64,000 nucleotides of DNA, taken from the IMG/VR virus record IMGVR_UViG_3300023192_001329, positions 1 through 64,000 of that record; one strand, written 5' to 3'. Below, piece after piece: positions 1-10,522 of the stretch. The stretch's first letter is position 1; each line of letters begins with the position of its first letter. The notes below the pieces were generated by a model. It searched no databases. It saw nothing but the letters and a program-made list of their open reading frames with translations, and was not told the origin of the DNA. The DNA is from a virus. Position numbers and translations under genes: made by a program.

Positions 1-477
1 AAGTAACTCACCTTCAGCCATAGGCTCGGTAAACCAGCGGACTTTGTAACCGTTAACGACGTCACCAGTTGGCTGTTTCTGACCAAACTGATCAAGAATA
101 AAATCGCCATCATCGCGACGTTGATACTCAGGGACTTCCGCTGCAACGATTTCTACGTTAAGACGTAGACGTGCTTGTTTTGCGTCTGCAGGCACAACAC
201 GTTGAACCATGATGCTGTTACCTTGCCCCATAATGGTATTAGCCATTACAGTTGCCTGGTTAGCATACGCTTCAGTGTAATCGAAAGTCTTCTCACCAAA
301 TGTGCCGGTAAGGGCTGTGCCGATACCAAGTACAGGGGTAGTAGGACCACGTTCACAAAGAAGATGGATCATCGGTAAGTGCATCGGCAATGCTTCTGCA
401 ACTGGCTCTAATTGACCACGAGACTGGTCATTAATGCCGCGCAAATTAGCAAATGGAGCTGCGCTCGTAATTGTCAT
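1..477 (-). CDS. Tail sheath protein, N-terminal part (cut by left edge)
   Basis: The reading frame is open from ATG at 477-475 to the left edge, about 159 residues, with a good AGGAG site just upstream. Seen: the N-terminus begins MTITSAAPFANLRG. A segment around residues 75-110 reads NTIMGQGNSIMVQRVVPADAKQA. Known: contractile tail sheath proteins of jumbo myoviruses carry this kind of 'VQR-(V/L)-x-P-x-DAK-A' stretch near the N-terminus. The product should polymerise around the tail tube and contract on infection. It is divergent from the structural genes starting at 694. The call rests on the N-terminal fragment only; another large virion protein is possible. Confidence 0.6.
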   Translation of the reverse strand, partial: MTITSAAPFANLRGINDQSRGQLEPVAEALPMHLPMIHLLCERGPTTPVLGIGTALTGTFGEKTFDYTEAYANQATVMANTIMGQGNSIMVQRVVPADAKQARLRLNVEIVAAEVPEYQRRDDGDFILDQFGQKQPTGDVVNGYKVRWFTEPMAEGELL

Positions 478-693
478 TTCCGACTCCTTAAATCGCCTTA
501 CTGTAAGGCATGAAATTTCAAAACTAATTTAGCTAAATTAATTCGTGTGCGTTTCAATACGCTATAATCGATGTCTAGCATTAGACCTAGCCAATTCTAT
601 GTATCGGTCAACGTCTATCACGCATCATAGACATATGTAATTAATTACTACAATAGAACCCGGCTAACCTCTCGGTGTTCATAAGGAAAACCC
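478..693. promoter_or_regulatory. Divergent intergenic region between sheath and 694 gene
   Basis: These 216 bases are AT-rich and should hold the promoters of both divergent genes. A small hairpin (TCTAGCATTAGA, near 573) and the palindromic TTTAGCTAAA near 527 are visible. The early-type ACCTAYATTAY motif is absent, so late promoters are more likely (inference). Confidence 0.3.
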
Positions 694-1614
694 ATGTACA
701 GATCTAGTTATAATACCATGGTTACAAGTAACTATCGTCGCGATAAACTTCAACAGCAGATAGAAGCGGCTATAGTTAAAAATGAGTTAACTCAGGTGCA
801 CGCATCAAAGAATACGCCACTTTACATTATAACTCCAGAGGTAAAAGATGTAGATGCTTTTGCTCATCCTCTGTCGGTTACAATGTCAACGCGTGATGAT
901 CAGACCGTGTTTGTAATCGACACACGTCCCTTTGTAAAGGGAACAGCTGATGGTTTCTCTGTAAAAGACACGTTGGATTACGAAGCATTAAATGCACGTG
1001 CCATGTTAGAAATTGTAATGTTTGAAGACGGTCACGCCAAAGAACTATACTTGGCAGGCGATGCGCCTATGTGGGCAATGGTTAACTGGTTAGCTAACCG
1101 TATCTCTGCTAATATTGGATTGGATCCAGTATCGCAAGTAAATCTACAAATCATCATCGCATTACATTACGTGGGAATGCATGGTTTCATGTCAGATGAT
1201 CTTAGCGATTCTGACAGAGGTCGTATTGCAACACGTATTGGTCGTGTATTACGCATGCCGGTTGATAAGGTGTTAGAGATTTGGGGTGAGCGAACGCTAA
1301 CAGGTCAGCTTGCTCAGACAGTAAACTTCGCCCATGAACGTATTGAGTCATCGCGTATTAAACTGCTAACTCCGGCCATGATTCTTCAACTTGCTACCGG
1401 TACCTCAGGATGGCGTGGTGCGCATGCGCGTGAAGTAGTTGGTGTGGCGTTGGAACATGCACCTACGTGGCATTTCATGGTATACGCGGCTATTAACAGT
1501 AACGCCTACAAGCGTTCTGCGGTCAGCGAGCTACTCTATAAGCAGTATAGAGATAAAGACGCCCTTAGTACCTACAGTAAAACACTGGGTCTATTGGCTA
1601 ATGGTGAGCGATAA
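694..1614 (+). CDS. Putative virion structural protein, 306 aa
   Basis: Not recognised by motif. The start has an AAGGA site at good spacing. The protein is soluble, mixed alpha/beta, without signal peptide or membrane segment. Position is the main clue: it heads a run of three plus-strand genes (694, 1656, 4259) divergent from the tail sheath, and phiKZ has three virion structural genes between its terminase and sheath genes. A tail or neck role is therefore inferred by order only. Confidence 0.4.
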   Translation: MYRSSYNTMVTSNYRRDKLQQQIEAAIVKNELTQVHASKNTPLYIITPEVKDVDAFAHPLSVTMSTRDDQTVFVIDTRPFVKGTADGFSVKDTLDYEALNARAMLEIVMFEDGHAKELYLAGDAPMWAMVNWLANRISANIGLDPVSQVNLQIIIALHYVGMHGFMSDDLSDSDRGRIATRIGRVLRMPVDKVLEIWGERTLTGQLAQTVNFAHERIESSRIKLLTPAMILQLATGTSGWRGAHAREVVGVALEHAPTWHFMVYAAINSNAYKRSAVSELLYKQYRDKDALSTYSKTLGLLANGER

Positions 1615-1655
1615 GATCGCTCCCTGTTTCTTTAAACTAACAGGAGCATCCTCAC

Positions 1656-4253
1656 GTGTTAGACTTTTTAAGCAATTACGGATATAAACACATGTGGTGT
1701 AATCCTTTCATGGATACGCCTTCTGTGTTTCAGCCCCACCGTTTAAGTGACAAACGCGGTGTAAAAGAAACAATACGTCTACCGTGGGATACTCAAAAAC
1801 TACCCACGGATAAAGATGCTTATCACGTTTACAAAATAGGTCAACTCCCGCCTAGTACTTTTGGTATACAGACTTCAATTAGTCAGTGGACTGATCTTGC
1901 TACGGTGGCTAACGAGAACAACTTGTTAATTGACCTGTATGTTCAAAACGGTAGAGTGTTGGCTAAGTCACTTACTTACATCATGGTGAGTAAAAACCGA
2001 ACAGTCATCATTGCAGTAAGGGCGCACAAAAGCTTACCCCTACTTAATGAACAGCGTCTTTACATTAGATTCTATCACAACAGTTATATTAGTTCAGATA
2101 GAAGCGCCCCTCACCCAAATGCGTTTATCCATATAGAAGGTGGTATTGTCGATACACCTCAAAAGAGATTGACGCTGCTTAATGCTTTTTATAACTACCA
2201 GAACGAACCAGGTCATGTTCGTCTGATGAAAAACGGTTACGAGCATGGGTATTTAGCGCCCGCTGACGTAGAGCTTGATGATGTTATTGAGTTTACCTAT
2301 CAGAGTACAGTGACACGTGTAGTAGATTTCCTAATAAAGGATCTCCCTACGTTTCATTCAACGCTAGATAGTAAGCTTAAGTATTTGCTACATCCGCCTA
2401 AGGGTGTGACTAATCGCATCGACTATCATGACGATATCGACATTCTTTTGTTAGTACCGTCAGAGACCCGTGCAGATAAATTCAAAGGTGTGTATTATCA
2501 TTTTAACACCAAAGAAGCTATCCGCATGGTGACGCATCACGATTACAGCATACCTAGTATTCATGTTGATACATTCTTAAATGACCACGATGAGTGGTTA
2601 AACACAAACAATGCTATTTTGCGTTTGTATATTAAAGAATCAGGTTACGATCGTCCTTTAGTCTTAGAAGACAATCGTATCCATGAGATGTACAAGCTAG
2701 ATGATGATGCAATTGTTAATGTGTTAACGGGTGTTAATTCAAGCGTTAATGTGTGGAACGCCGCTCACCTAGAAGCATCGTCTTACCCCGCTATCATGCG
2801 TTATGAGGAAGTGGCTGGTGAAGTACCACGTGTTGTTGACTCTACACCGTTTACGGATTTAGTGGTTGATACACTAGGTTACAATGCCCTAGTTAAAGTA
2901 TTAGGTGATTCACCTGTGGAAACAGTAGAAGACGGTGGTGTGGACGAGGTTAAACTACCTGTCTTATATCAGTCTGATGCCACGGTATATGAGTATACTG
3001 AGGACGGTCGCTTGCTTGGGTTCTATTACCATGCGCAGGGAGCGGAGTATTACCCCCGTCATCCTGAAACTAAGCGCGTAGAAATGGTTCGAGGAAAGAT
3101 GTCAAAGGACATCGATCAGGATCTAAATTACACGTATGTCGACCATGACGTAAATAAAGAATATCGCTTTTATGTCTTAACGGCGGTAGACGAGTCAGAG
3201 GTTGAGGGTGAATGGATTGACGTGACCGGTAATGATGCCTACTACGCGGTAGAAGATGATCGAATTATCTGGAAAGTTGATACACGTTTATCAACACCGC
3301 TAGTGCGTAGTAACGCTGCGGGGATAGGCTTTAGCGTCCCTCTCAATGTGACTGCTGGTGTGATTACGGTACCTTTGGTAGCCAACTTTAATAAAGATGG
3401 TGAGGAGGTAACTAACGAACCTATCGTATTACCGTTTGGTAAAGTCGATGTGTGGTTAAATGGCTATCCGTTGATACGTAAGATCGATTACCATATAACG
3501 GATAGTAATATCGTAGTCATTACAAACAAATCATGGGTAGTGGAAGGTCAGCAACAGCTAGTTACGGTAAGAGCAACAGGCCATCTAACGCCAGAAATGG
3601 GTGAGGATGTCGACTACGAGATTGGGCATATCCGTCACGGTAAGCTTTCACGTAACAATCGCTTTGATGTACGTGATGATCGCTCTTTTCGTGTAGTTGC
3701 TAACGGGGCGTTAAAGGTCCCTAGTGAATTAAGTTTTGCTGAGGATGATAGCTCTGTCAATATTGCTGATGTAAGGGAAGGTGCACCGTACATTATCGAG
3801 TATAACCATCCCCCTATGTGGGAGTTGAAAGATCATCGTAACTACGTTAATCGTGAGTCGGCGGCGGTTATAGACAATCAACTGTCTAACTTGCTTAGCG
3901 ATCTATTACCAGAAGCGCAGTTATCAGCCCCTATAGCGGTCACAGAGCGTTATGTTCTGTATAGTCCGTTAATGAGTGCCATGATAATAGATATGGTCAA
4001 TAAACGACTTACAGCGCTTGATGGAAGAATGACCGATAAAGATATTGAAGGTATTGTTCATCCTTATCTGGTTTACCTCCCGTATGATCCAACGCAGTTA
4101 GATCTAGCTAAAGATCTAGTATCCATCCACCCACATTGTTATCGTGAAGTTGTATCGGTGACAATCCATGAATACTCCGTATTGGATCGTATTTCTCGTT
4201 TATATTTAAACGGGCGAGTTGACTTAACACAATTTGTCTGTGTAGGAGCTTAA
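1656..4253 (+). CDS. Large putative virion structural protein, 865 aa
   Basis: GTG start at 1656 with AGGAG upstream; an ATG at 1692 lacks a ribosome site, so GTG is preferred. The protein is rich in beta-type and acidic stretches with many Asp, Tyr and Val, as in tail or baseplate proteins. No enzymatic motif is visible. It is followed after 5 bases by the 564-residue gene at 4259, which has similar composition, so the pair is probably co-translated and co-assembled. Virion location is inferred from size and position. Confidence 0.45.
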   Translation: MLDFLSNYGYKHMWCNPFMDTPSVFQPHRLSDKRGVKETIRLPWDTQKLPTDKDAYHVYKIGQLPPSTFGIQTSISQWTDLATVANENNLLIDLYVQNGRVLAKSLTYIMVSKNRTVIIAVRAHKSLPLLNEQRLYIRFYHNSYISSDRSAPHPNAFIHIEGGIVDTPQKRLTLLNAFYNYQNEPGHVRLMKNGYEHGYLAPADVELDDVIEFTYQSTVTRVVDFLIKDLPTFHSTLDSKLKYLLHPPKGVTNRIDYHDDIDILLLVPSETRADKFKGVYYHFNTKEAIRMVTHHDYSIPSIHVDTFLNDHDEWLNTNNAILRLYIKESGYDRPLVLEDNRIHEMYKLDDDAIVNVLTGVNSSVNVWNAAHLEASSYPAIMRYEEVAGEVPRVVDSTPFTDLVVDTLGYNALVKVLGDSPVETVEDGGVDEVKLPVLYQSDATVYEYTEDGRLLGFYYHAQGAEYYPRHPETKRVEMVRGKMSKDIDQDLNYTYVDHDVNKEYRFYVLTAVDESEVEGEWIDVTGNDAYYAVEDDRIIWKVDTRLSTPLVRSNAAGIGFSVPLNVTAGVITVPLVANFNKDGEEVTNEPIVLPFGKVDVWLNGYPLIRKIDYHITDSNIVVITNKSWVVEGQQQLVTVRATGHLTPEMGEDVDYEIGHIRHGKLSRNNRFDVRDDRSFRVVANGALKVPSELSFAEDDSSVNIADVREGAPYIIEYNHPPMWELKDHRNYVNRESAAVIDNQLSNLLSDLLPEAQLSAPIAVTERYVLYSPLMSAMIIDMVNKRLTALDGRMTDKDIEGIVHPYLVYLPYDPTQLDLAKDLVSIHPHCYREVVSVTIHEYSVLDRISRLYLNGRVDLTQFVCVGA

Positions 4254-4258
4254 CTGTT

Positions 4259-5953
4259 ATGTTAAATGAATCAGCCCCGGTCTTTAATGTAGACCTTAAT
4301 CGCGGGTTTCGTATCTGGCATATTAGTGAAATATATCAGATCGGCCAGGAAGACACAGACGGTGTCAATAACCACGTCCCTAATGTAGACGACATGGTAG
4401 TGGATTGGACACGTGGTATTTTGCGCGTTACTTACATCAATCTTCAAACCGGTGAAAGTCGTTTAGAGATTTGGCGTGTACCTACAGAAACAGGTATTGC
4501 AGACAGAGATATTATCTTAGGTCTTGCACCTGGATCTATCACCGAACACTATCGTGTTTATGTGGATAGCTCGGTTGTACCACACGTCATGTCGTTTGAT
4601 AGCCGCCTGCATATTTACGGTAGTAATGTATCGCATGTTAAGGTGTTTAAAGGACATGATATCGACGATAAGACAGGTGTTGTCATTTCAGCTCGCTATG
4701 ATCAAAATGGTGTGTTGATCTCTGATAACATTGAAGTAGTAGATGTGGTGCCAGCTGAGGATAACAACCCGGCAATTAAACAACCACGTACTGCCCACTC
4801 ATCGATTGAAGTTACTGATGGTGAGGTTTTGACGCTAGTAGCGTATAATCAAAACTCATCTGTTGCTGCAGTATCGCGCTTGCTTGCTAAAAACACATCG
4901 TTCATTAAAGCATCGGCAGCGGCTACTGAATACATTGTTGATGTGTATATTGAATCGCCGTTTCTATCCAAGACGCTTCAAAACACACTCCATTACCCAC
5001 ACAACCTACCATTAAATTCAATGAACCTGGTAGGGGTGGTGAAGTACAACAATGGGCGTAAGGTGCGTTATCCGATTAACAATCAATCACGCATGCGCTT
5101 ATTTGGTATTGAAAACTACATTCCGTCAGTGGTTGGTCAGTCAGTGCCGTTGGTGTTGTCGTACCGTTTAGACAGTGATGAGACAACGTTCTCTCATTCC
5201 TTTAAAAATGGTGCTATCTCAATTCCATATAAAGCAATCACTACCGATGAAGATTTACGCTACAACGTGAAACTCTACGTGGTGCCTAAGTGGATAAGCG
5301 ACTCGGTGGGGTATACGTTAGAGTATTACCTCTATTCGATGGAGCGTGATATTGCAATTAATGTCACGCAGTATGTTGAGACTGATGCTACACAGACCAC
5401 ATCGTTTAATCCGACGCTTTATGGTGCGCTTCAGAAGCTTGTTGTGGTAATTCAACTTAAAGATGTTGATAGCACTTATCAGAGCTACAGACACGTGCAG
5501 CGCTTTAACATTACGTTATTGGGTCGACCTCATACCACGGATGCACCTTATCTCATTGATTACAATGCAGATGGTGATTTGGTCTACGGTGTAGGTCTGT
5601 TTGCCCATACGTGTCGTGATGGTGATGATCCCTCTAAGTGGAATATTGATATCTCGCAAGGTGAGATTGACACCCATAAGTGGCTGCAGAAGATGTACGC
5701 CAACATCGACCCGCTGGTTATTCGTGAAGAGGAAGCAGAAGCTCCTATTCCAAACCATATGTTAGTCACGATTGATAATGATGAATTCCTCATCCCTATC
5801 GAAGATTACCGTGAGCTAATTCAGGTTGATTTTGAGCCAAATGTTAACTGTACGCTTACTATCCAATGGATACGTCAAACACCTACTAATGATCTCCATC
5901 TAGGTATTAGCAGTTTAAATATTGTTAATGATGAAGACAACGACGTGGGTTAA
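4259..5953 (+). CDS. Large putative virion structural protein, 564 aa
   Basis: Starts 5 bases after the 865-residue gene and shares its beta-rich, Asp/Asn/Val-rich character. No catalytic motif is seen. The run of large beta-rich proteins next to the tail sheath suggests a tail or baseplate component (inference). The gene ends in a bidirectional hairpin whose left arm starts just past the stop codon; the minus-strand genes at 6011-8206 converge on it. Confidence 0.45.
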   Translation: MLNESAPVFNVDLNRGFRIWHISEIYQIGQEDTDGVNNHVPNVDDMVVDWTRGILRVTYINLQTGESRLEIWRVPTETGIADRDIILGLAPGSITEHYRVYVDSSVVPHVMSFDSRLHIYGSNVSHVKVFKGHDIDDKTGVVISARYDQNGVLISDNIEVVDVVPAEDNNPAIKQPRTAHSSIEVTDGEVLTLVAYNQNSSVAAVSRLLAKNTSFIKASAAATEYIVDVYIESPFLSKTLQNTLHYPHNLPLNSMNLVGVVKYNNGRKVRYPINNQSRMRLFGIENYIPSVVGQSVPLVLSYRLDSDETTFSHSFKNGAISIPYKAITTDEDLRYNVKLYVVPKWISDSVGYTLEYYLYSMERDIAINVTQYVETDATQTTSFNPTLYGALQKLVVVIQLKDVDSTYQSYRHVQRFNITLLGRPHTTDAPYLIDYNADGDLVYGVGLFAHTCRDGDDPSKWNIDISQGEIDTHKWLQKMYANIDPLVIREEEAEAPIPNHMLVTIDNDEFLIPIEDYRELIQVDFEPNVNCTLTIQWIRQTPTNDLHLGISSLNIVNDEDNDVG

Positions 5954-6007
5954 CCGCATAAAAGCCTAACCACCTAGCCGTGATGCCGGGTGGTTAGCTT
6001 ATGCCGT
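5953..6007. terminator. Bidirectional terminator with TATGCCGT
   Basis: Stem CTAACCACC/GGTGGTTAG, followed on the plus strand by TATGCCGT (6000-6007). On the other side lies ACCGCATA (5953-5960), the near-complement for minus-strand transcripts. It sits between convergent genes. Confidence 0.8.
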
Positions 6008-6010
6008 AGT

Positions 6011-7150
6011 TTATTTATTATACGCTTCGGTGGCTTTAATTGCACCTTTGGTTACGCGATCTAACTGATCAGCAAGACCTGTTATGTAGCGAGATATCTT
6101 AACCGCTGGAACAGTTACTGCCGTGTTAACGCGTGCACCTAAGCGCATAAAGCTTTGTGCGTATGCTGAATCGTTAGACTTACTATCAAATTTACTAATT
6201 CGATTTTCTAACGTCTTGCTAACGCCGTTGTCTTTAGCACTATTAAGGTGGTTGTTAAGATTCGCATACGTAGCCTTACCAGCCACTGCTTCTAACGCCG
6301 CCATAGCCTCAGCCGCTGTTGTCATTAGAGAAAGATCTTTATATTCTTTCTCTTCTTTCTTAAAGAAGAAAACAGGTTGAGATTGTCTGAAGTCAACTAC
6401 TAAGCGAGCATTACCAGGCAGAATGTCTTTAGACTCGTAACCATCACCGTACTTACGCATGGGGATATACTTCATGATTACGTTTTCTACAAGGTCATCA
6501 ATAGCTTCTTCAACAGCAATGATTGACTTAGCGTCTTCTGCTTTAGTAAAGGCGGCAGCGATCTTTTCACCTTCTGCAGTCAGCGCCTTAGATAGATCGA
6601 TTAAAGCACGACTCACCTCGACTACATTATCCAGGTTAATTTCATCTTCAATGGCGAGTGCTTCAAGGTTAGCGTCGACGCTGACTTGGATGTCGGCCTT
6701 TTCAAGATCTTTGAATTGCTTCAATCGATTCTTTAAACGCTCCTGCATGTCTTCACCGCGCGAGGCGAGTTTCAAGACCCAGATGACTACAGTTGCTACA
6801 GCCATTTCAATGGCTTTCTTAATCGCTTTGTAGATACGTTCAATAGTTTCAGTAACCTTGTTTTCAGTCGATACGTCTAATGCCTCTAAGCCAACTTGAT
6901 TAGCGAGACCGGTTAACGCAGTCTTAGTTAGAGGCTCATCGTATTGGGCAGGGTCGGTACATGCCGCGTGGATGGCTTCTAAACCTTTAGCTACACCTAG
7001 TAGTGTGTCGGCGTCTTCAAGATGTTGTTCAAATTCCATATCGGTAATTTGCTCATTGATTTCTTCAACATCATAAGAGACAGTGGATTCCTGACTTACT
7101 ACAGGTGCCGGGGTGTTAATGGATAAAAGCGATGAGGTGCGCGTAGACAT
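6011..7150 (-). CDS. Inner-head (ejected) protein, prohead-protease substrate type, 379 aa
   Basis: AGGAGA precedes the ATG. Seen: residues 94-96 (STE) lie just before an amphipathic basic helix (TIERIYKAIKKAIEM), and another S-x-E (S19-Q-E21) is near the N-terminus. The C-terminal half has YESKDILPGN then a VVDF strand, matching YTSKDVYPGN and VMDL in the next gene, so the two are paralogues. Known: phiKZ-group inner-head proteins carry N-terminal propeptides cut by the prohead protease after S/A/G-x-E. A mature form starting near residue 97 is inferred. Alternative: a scaffold-like core protein. Confidence 0.6.
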   Translation of the reverse strand: MSTRTSSLLSINTPAPVVSQESTVSYDVEEINEQITDMEFEQHLEDADTLLGVAKGLEAIHAACTDPAQYDEPLTKTALTGLANQVGLEALDVSTENKVTETIERIYKAIKKAIEMAVATVVIWVLKLASRGEDMQERLKNRLKQFKDLEKADIQVSVDANLEALAIEDEINLDNVVEVSRALIDLSKALTAEGEKIAAAFTKAEDAKSIIAVEEAIDDLVENVIMKYIPMRKYGDGYESKDILPGNARLVVDFRQSQPVFFFKKEEKEYKDLSLMTTAAEAMAALEAVAGKATYANLNNHLNSAKDNGVSKTLENRISKFDSKSNDSAYAQSFMRLGARVNTAVTVPAVKISRYITGLADQLDRVTKGAIKATEAYNK

Positions 7151-7159
7151 GTATTTCTC

Positions 7160-8206
7160 CTACTTCTTGTCTGGACTTTGGCGAGTTAGAATACCCAACA
7201 GTGACTCCAACTCTAAAATAGTTGTAGTAAAGTAGCCAATGATGGTTCTAGGTGGCTTCTGAAGCATAGCAGCAATGGGTGCAGCTATCTTCAATAATTC
7301 GGTAGTGACGTCACGATTACCGGACATAATGTCAAAGTCAGTCTTCATTAACTTATCAACTTGACCAGCAAACTCTTGAACGTTCTCTGTCATCTTCAAC
7401 ACATTTTCTAAATCTAATAGATCAATGGCATCAGCGACCTCTTTTGCTTTAAACGTCATTTCTTTTACTTCAACACCTTCTGTCTGTAGAAAGGCAAAGT
7501 TAGGTACGGGGTGGGTGAGGTCCATGACGATGTGACGGTTACCAGGATAAACATCCTTAGAGGTATAGACATGTTTCTTACCTTCAAGCTTGTAATGCTT
7601 GAGTATGTAATCCATCAAGTCATCTGATAATTTAGTCAGTGCATTAACGTCACCCATCCGTTTCGCATTATTGAACTTGTAAATTATCTTTTCGCTTGAT
7701 GCTTTGATAGAAGGTAGCGGTGCTACTACGGCCTGTAGACGCTTAACAACTTTATCAAGATCAACGGTATCCCCAATTGCCAATGATGTCAACTGAGTAC
7801 CGTAAGGAATAGTGATGTCTATTTCTTCTTTATCCTTAAGCTCTTTGTTGGTTTTCTGAAGTCTGTCTTTTAGTCCACGCAAACGGTCTAAGACTACTTC
7901 AGTCCAACGTACAATGACTTCATAAGCACGTTTAAAGGTAGCTTTGATGGCTTTAATGATACGCTCAATGGTATCTGCCACTTTATCTTCTAAAGACACA
8001 CCGTATGCGGCTATACCTAAAGATTCTATCTGGTGCTCAATAGCTATTTTAGCTACAGGTGAATTCCAGTCATCATGCTCTTTACACAGTGACGATATTT
8101 GTTCAAGTTGAATACCTATGTTAAACAACGACTGTAGATCGTTATCTAGTGATTCTAACGTGAGTGTTAAGAAAACCATTTCACGCGATACCTTAGTCTC
8201 TAACAT
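7160..8206 (-). CDS. Inner-head (ejected) protein paralogue, 348 aa
   Basis: Promoter-proximal partner of the 379-residue gene, 9 bases upstream of it and in the same operon, with a strong AAGGAAG ribosome site. Seen: S71-L-E73 followed by DKVADTIERIIKAIKAT, matching STENKVTETIERIYKAIKK in its neighbour, and the shared YTSKDVYPGN block. Predicted as a capsid-internal protein processed after residue 73 and possibly ejected with the DNA. No enzymatic motif is visible. The pair lies directly upstream of, and divergent from, the terminase gene. Confidence 0.6.
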   Translation of the reverse strand: MLETKVSREMVFLTLTLESLDNDLQSLFNIGIQLEQISSLCKEHDDWNSPVAKIAIEHQIESLGIAAYGVSLEDKVADTIERIIKAIKATFKRAYEVIVRWTEVVLDRLRGLKDRLQKTNKELKDKEEIDITIPYGTQLTSLAIGDTVDLDKVVKRLQAVVAPLPSIKASSEKIIYKFNNAKRMGDVNALTKLSDDLMDYILKHYKLEGKKHVYTSKDVYPGNRHIVMDLTHPVPNFAFLQTEGVEVKEMTFKAKEVADAIDLLDLENVLKMTENVQEFAGQVDKLMKTDFDIMSGNRDVTTELLKIAAPIAAMLQKPPRTIIGYFTTTILELESLLGILTRQSPDKK

Positions 8207-8327
8207 GACTATTTCTTCCTTAGGTCTATGGTGCTTGAGATCATAGATTATTGAGTCTGGCGTGTCGTATTAGACACTTACCATCAACCATTATGACTAA
8301 CCTTTTTTTAACCAGTAAGTAACGAAT

Positions 8328-10472
8328 ATGATCAACTTCTTATCAGATTATAAAAAATATAAGAATTCTATAGTAGATTTAAATACTACTAATGAGTCGT
8401 TTCTTAGACTTGCCACTGTATATAAAAAGATGGGAATCGAAAACAACGTCTTTCATCTAACGTTACTACAGCCTGAGCTACAGGGTGTCGATCCATTTTC
8501 AGAAGAGCTAAGCCAAGAGCAGAAAGTAATGATCACCATGGAGTGTAAGTATAACCCATGGTACTTTTTAAGAGAAGTGGTACGCATACCGCCCCAATCA
8601 GGTAACACGCCCGTATCTTATATTGCCAATAGAGGTAACATTGCTTTAACGTGGTCATTTTTCAACCATATTGATTTCGGTCTCATACAGCCACGTCAGA
8701 CAGGTAAGTCGGTCTCTACTGACTGTTTGATGACAAACCTAATATATCTATCCATGTTATCATCGCGTATCAACATGATAACTAAAGATGCTAACCTGCG
8801 CTCTGCTAACGTCGAACGTCTTAAACGTATCCGAGACCTATTGCCTCCTTATCTTATTGTTAAAGATAAGAGTGATGCTAATAACCAACATCTACTTACG
8901 TATAACACACTAGATAACACGTACAGTACGGCGGTTGCTCAGTCATCAGAAGCGGCTGCGATTAACGTAGGTCGTGGAACTACTGCACCTATCACCCAGG
9001 TGGATGAGGGTCCGTTTATTCGTTTCATTGGTTCACTTATACCTGCAGCGCTAGCGGCCGGTACAGCAGCCCGTGAAGAAGCTAAACGTAACAACCAGCC
9101 ATATGGAAACATTTTTACAACTACCTCTGGTAAGAAAGATGACCGTGATGGTAAATACATGTACGACATGCTAACTGGCGGTGCGGTGTGGAATGAGGTC
9201 TTCTTAGATGCTGCAAACATAGAAGACTTCCACCGCTTAGTCAGAATGAACTGCACTAACCATAAAGTTATCATTAATGGCACTTTCTCACATCGTCAAT
9301 TAGGTAAGAGCGACGACTGGCTATATCGCGCTATTGCTAACGCTAACGCCAAAGGTGAGGAAGCTGACCGTGATTTCTTTAACCGTTGGACTAGTGGTAC
9401 GCAACGTTCACCGCTTACTACTAAACAGAATAACACCATCTTTGAGTCAGAACGTGAACCAGATCATACTGAAGTTACAGATGAAGGTTACATGATACGT
9501 TGGTACATACCTGAGTATCAAATAAACCAACGCATGGCGACAGGTAAATACGTAGCGGGTATGGATACTTCAGAGGGTGTGGGTCGAGATTCGATTACCA
9601 TGGTAGTATTAGACGTTAGAGATTTATCTGTTGTTGCCGCAATGGATATTAACGAAGCTAATATTATCCGCTTCAGTAAATGGGTAAGTTCATTCCTTAT
9701 CGCTTATGAAAATGTAACGTTGGTTATTGAGCGTAAATCAACCGGGGTTGTTATTATAGATGCATTGATGATTGAACTCCCATCAGTAGGTATTGATCCC
9801 TTCAAGCGTTTATATAACACCATCGTCCAACATCATCTGGAACGTAAGACAGATTACGATCGTATACTTAAAGATACACGCTATCGCGATGAATCGTTCT
9901 ACATCAGTCATAAGACAGACTTTGGTTTCTCTACTAACGCAAAGAGCCGTGAGTTGCTATTTGGTAACGTATTGCAAAACGCAGCGACCAATGCGGGTCA
10001 CCTTGTAAAAGACACTACATTGTCAAGTCAATTACGTGGGCTAGTAGAGAAGAATGGTCGAATAGACCACGAAGCATCGGGCAATGACGACTTGGTTATT
10101 GCTTGGCTATTATCGGTATGGTTTGTTACATTCGGTAATCACCTTGACTTCTACACTATCGATCCAGGTCAGTGTATGATATTAGTAGGTGAGCGTTCTG
10201 GCAATGGCGATTATGATCGTGCTATTGCTGAAAAGAACAACCGCACCCGTAGCCGTATTGACCAGGTGCTAGAAGAGATAACCCTTTGTCAATCAGGCTT
10301 TAAACTTGCCCGTCTGGAGGCGGAACTTAAACAACTTACCTATCAGACCAAATCTGATGGGGGTGAGATACTAAGCTTTGATGCGTTAATGAAACAAGCT
10401 AATGACCGCAAGAAAGCTAAGCGCTCGCAAACTAAGAACACCAGCAAATCTAGGGAACTACTATTCTGGTAG
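8328..10472 (+). CDS. terL: Terminase large subunit
   Basis: ATP-driven DNA packaging motor and headful nuclease. Seen: Walker A QPRQTGKS (residues 121-128), Walker B ITQVDEG with D226/E227, and a nuclease-domain start AGMDTSEG (acidic D413) followed by the strand-rich RNase H-like pattern. The 714-residue length is usual for jumbo-phage TerL. No separate small subunit was recognised nearby. The ribosome site is weak. The C-terminal 60 residues are Lys/Arg-rich. It is transcribed alone from the divergent 8207-8327 gap. Confidence 0.88.
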   Translation: MINFLSDYKKYKNSIVDLNTTNESFLRLATVYKKMGIENNVFHLTLLQPELQGVDPFSEELSQEQKVMITMECKYNPWYFLREVVRIPPQSGNTPVSYIANRGNIALTWSFFNHIDFGLIQPRQTGKSVSTDCLMTNLIYLSMLSSRINMITKDANLRSANVERLKRIRDLLPPYLIVKDKSDANNQHLLTYNTLDNTYSTAVAQSSEAAAINVGRGTTAPITQVDEGPFIRFIGSLIPAALAAGTAAREEAKRNNQPYGNIFTTTSGKKDDRDGKYMYDMLTGGAVWNEVFLDAANIEDFHRLVRMNCTNHKVIINGTFSHRQLGKSDDWLYRAIANANAKGEEADRDFFNRWTSGTQRSPLTTKQNNTIFESEREPDHTEVTDEGYMIRWYIPEYQINQRMATGKYVAGMDTSEGVGRDSITMVVLDVRDLSVVAAMDINEANIIRFSKWVSSFLIAYENVTLVIERKSTGVVIIDALMIELPSVGIDPFKRLYNTIVQHHLERKTDYDRILKDTRYRDESFYISHKTDFGFSTNAKSRELLFGNVLQNAATNAGHLVKDTTLSSQLRGLVEKNGRIDHEASGNDDLVIAWLLSVWFVTFGNHLDFYTIDPGQCMILVGERSGNGDYDRAIAEKNNRTRSRIDQVLEEITLCQSGFKLARLEAELKQLTYQTKSDGGEILSFDALMKQANDRKKAKRSQTKNTSKSRELLFW

Positions 10473-10522
10473 TCCCTACCATCATTTAAACCTTTACCAA
10501 GTTAAATAAAAAAAGGATAACC

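Noticed and set aside
1439-1687. 82-codon frame overlapping the 306-residue gene
   Set aside because: No ribosome site; contained in a real gene except for its tail.
6123-6833. Two Ser/Ala-rich plus-strand reading frames
   Set aside because: Antisense shadows of the inner-head-type gene; composition is typical of reverse frames of helical proteins.
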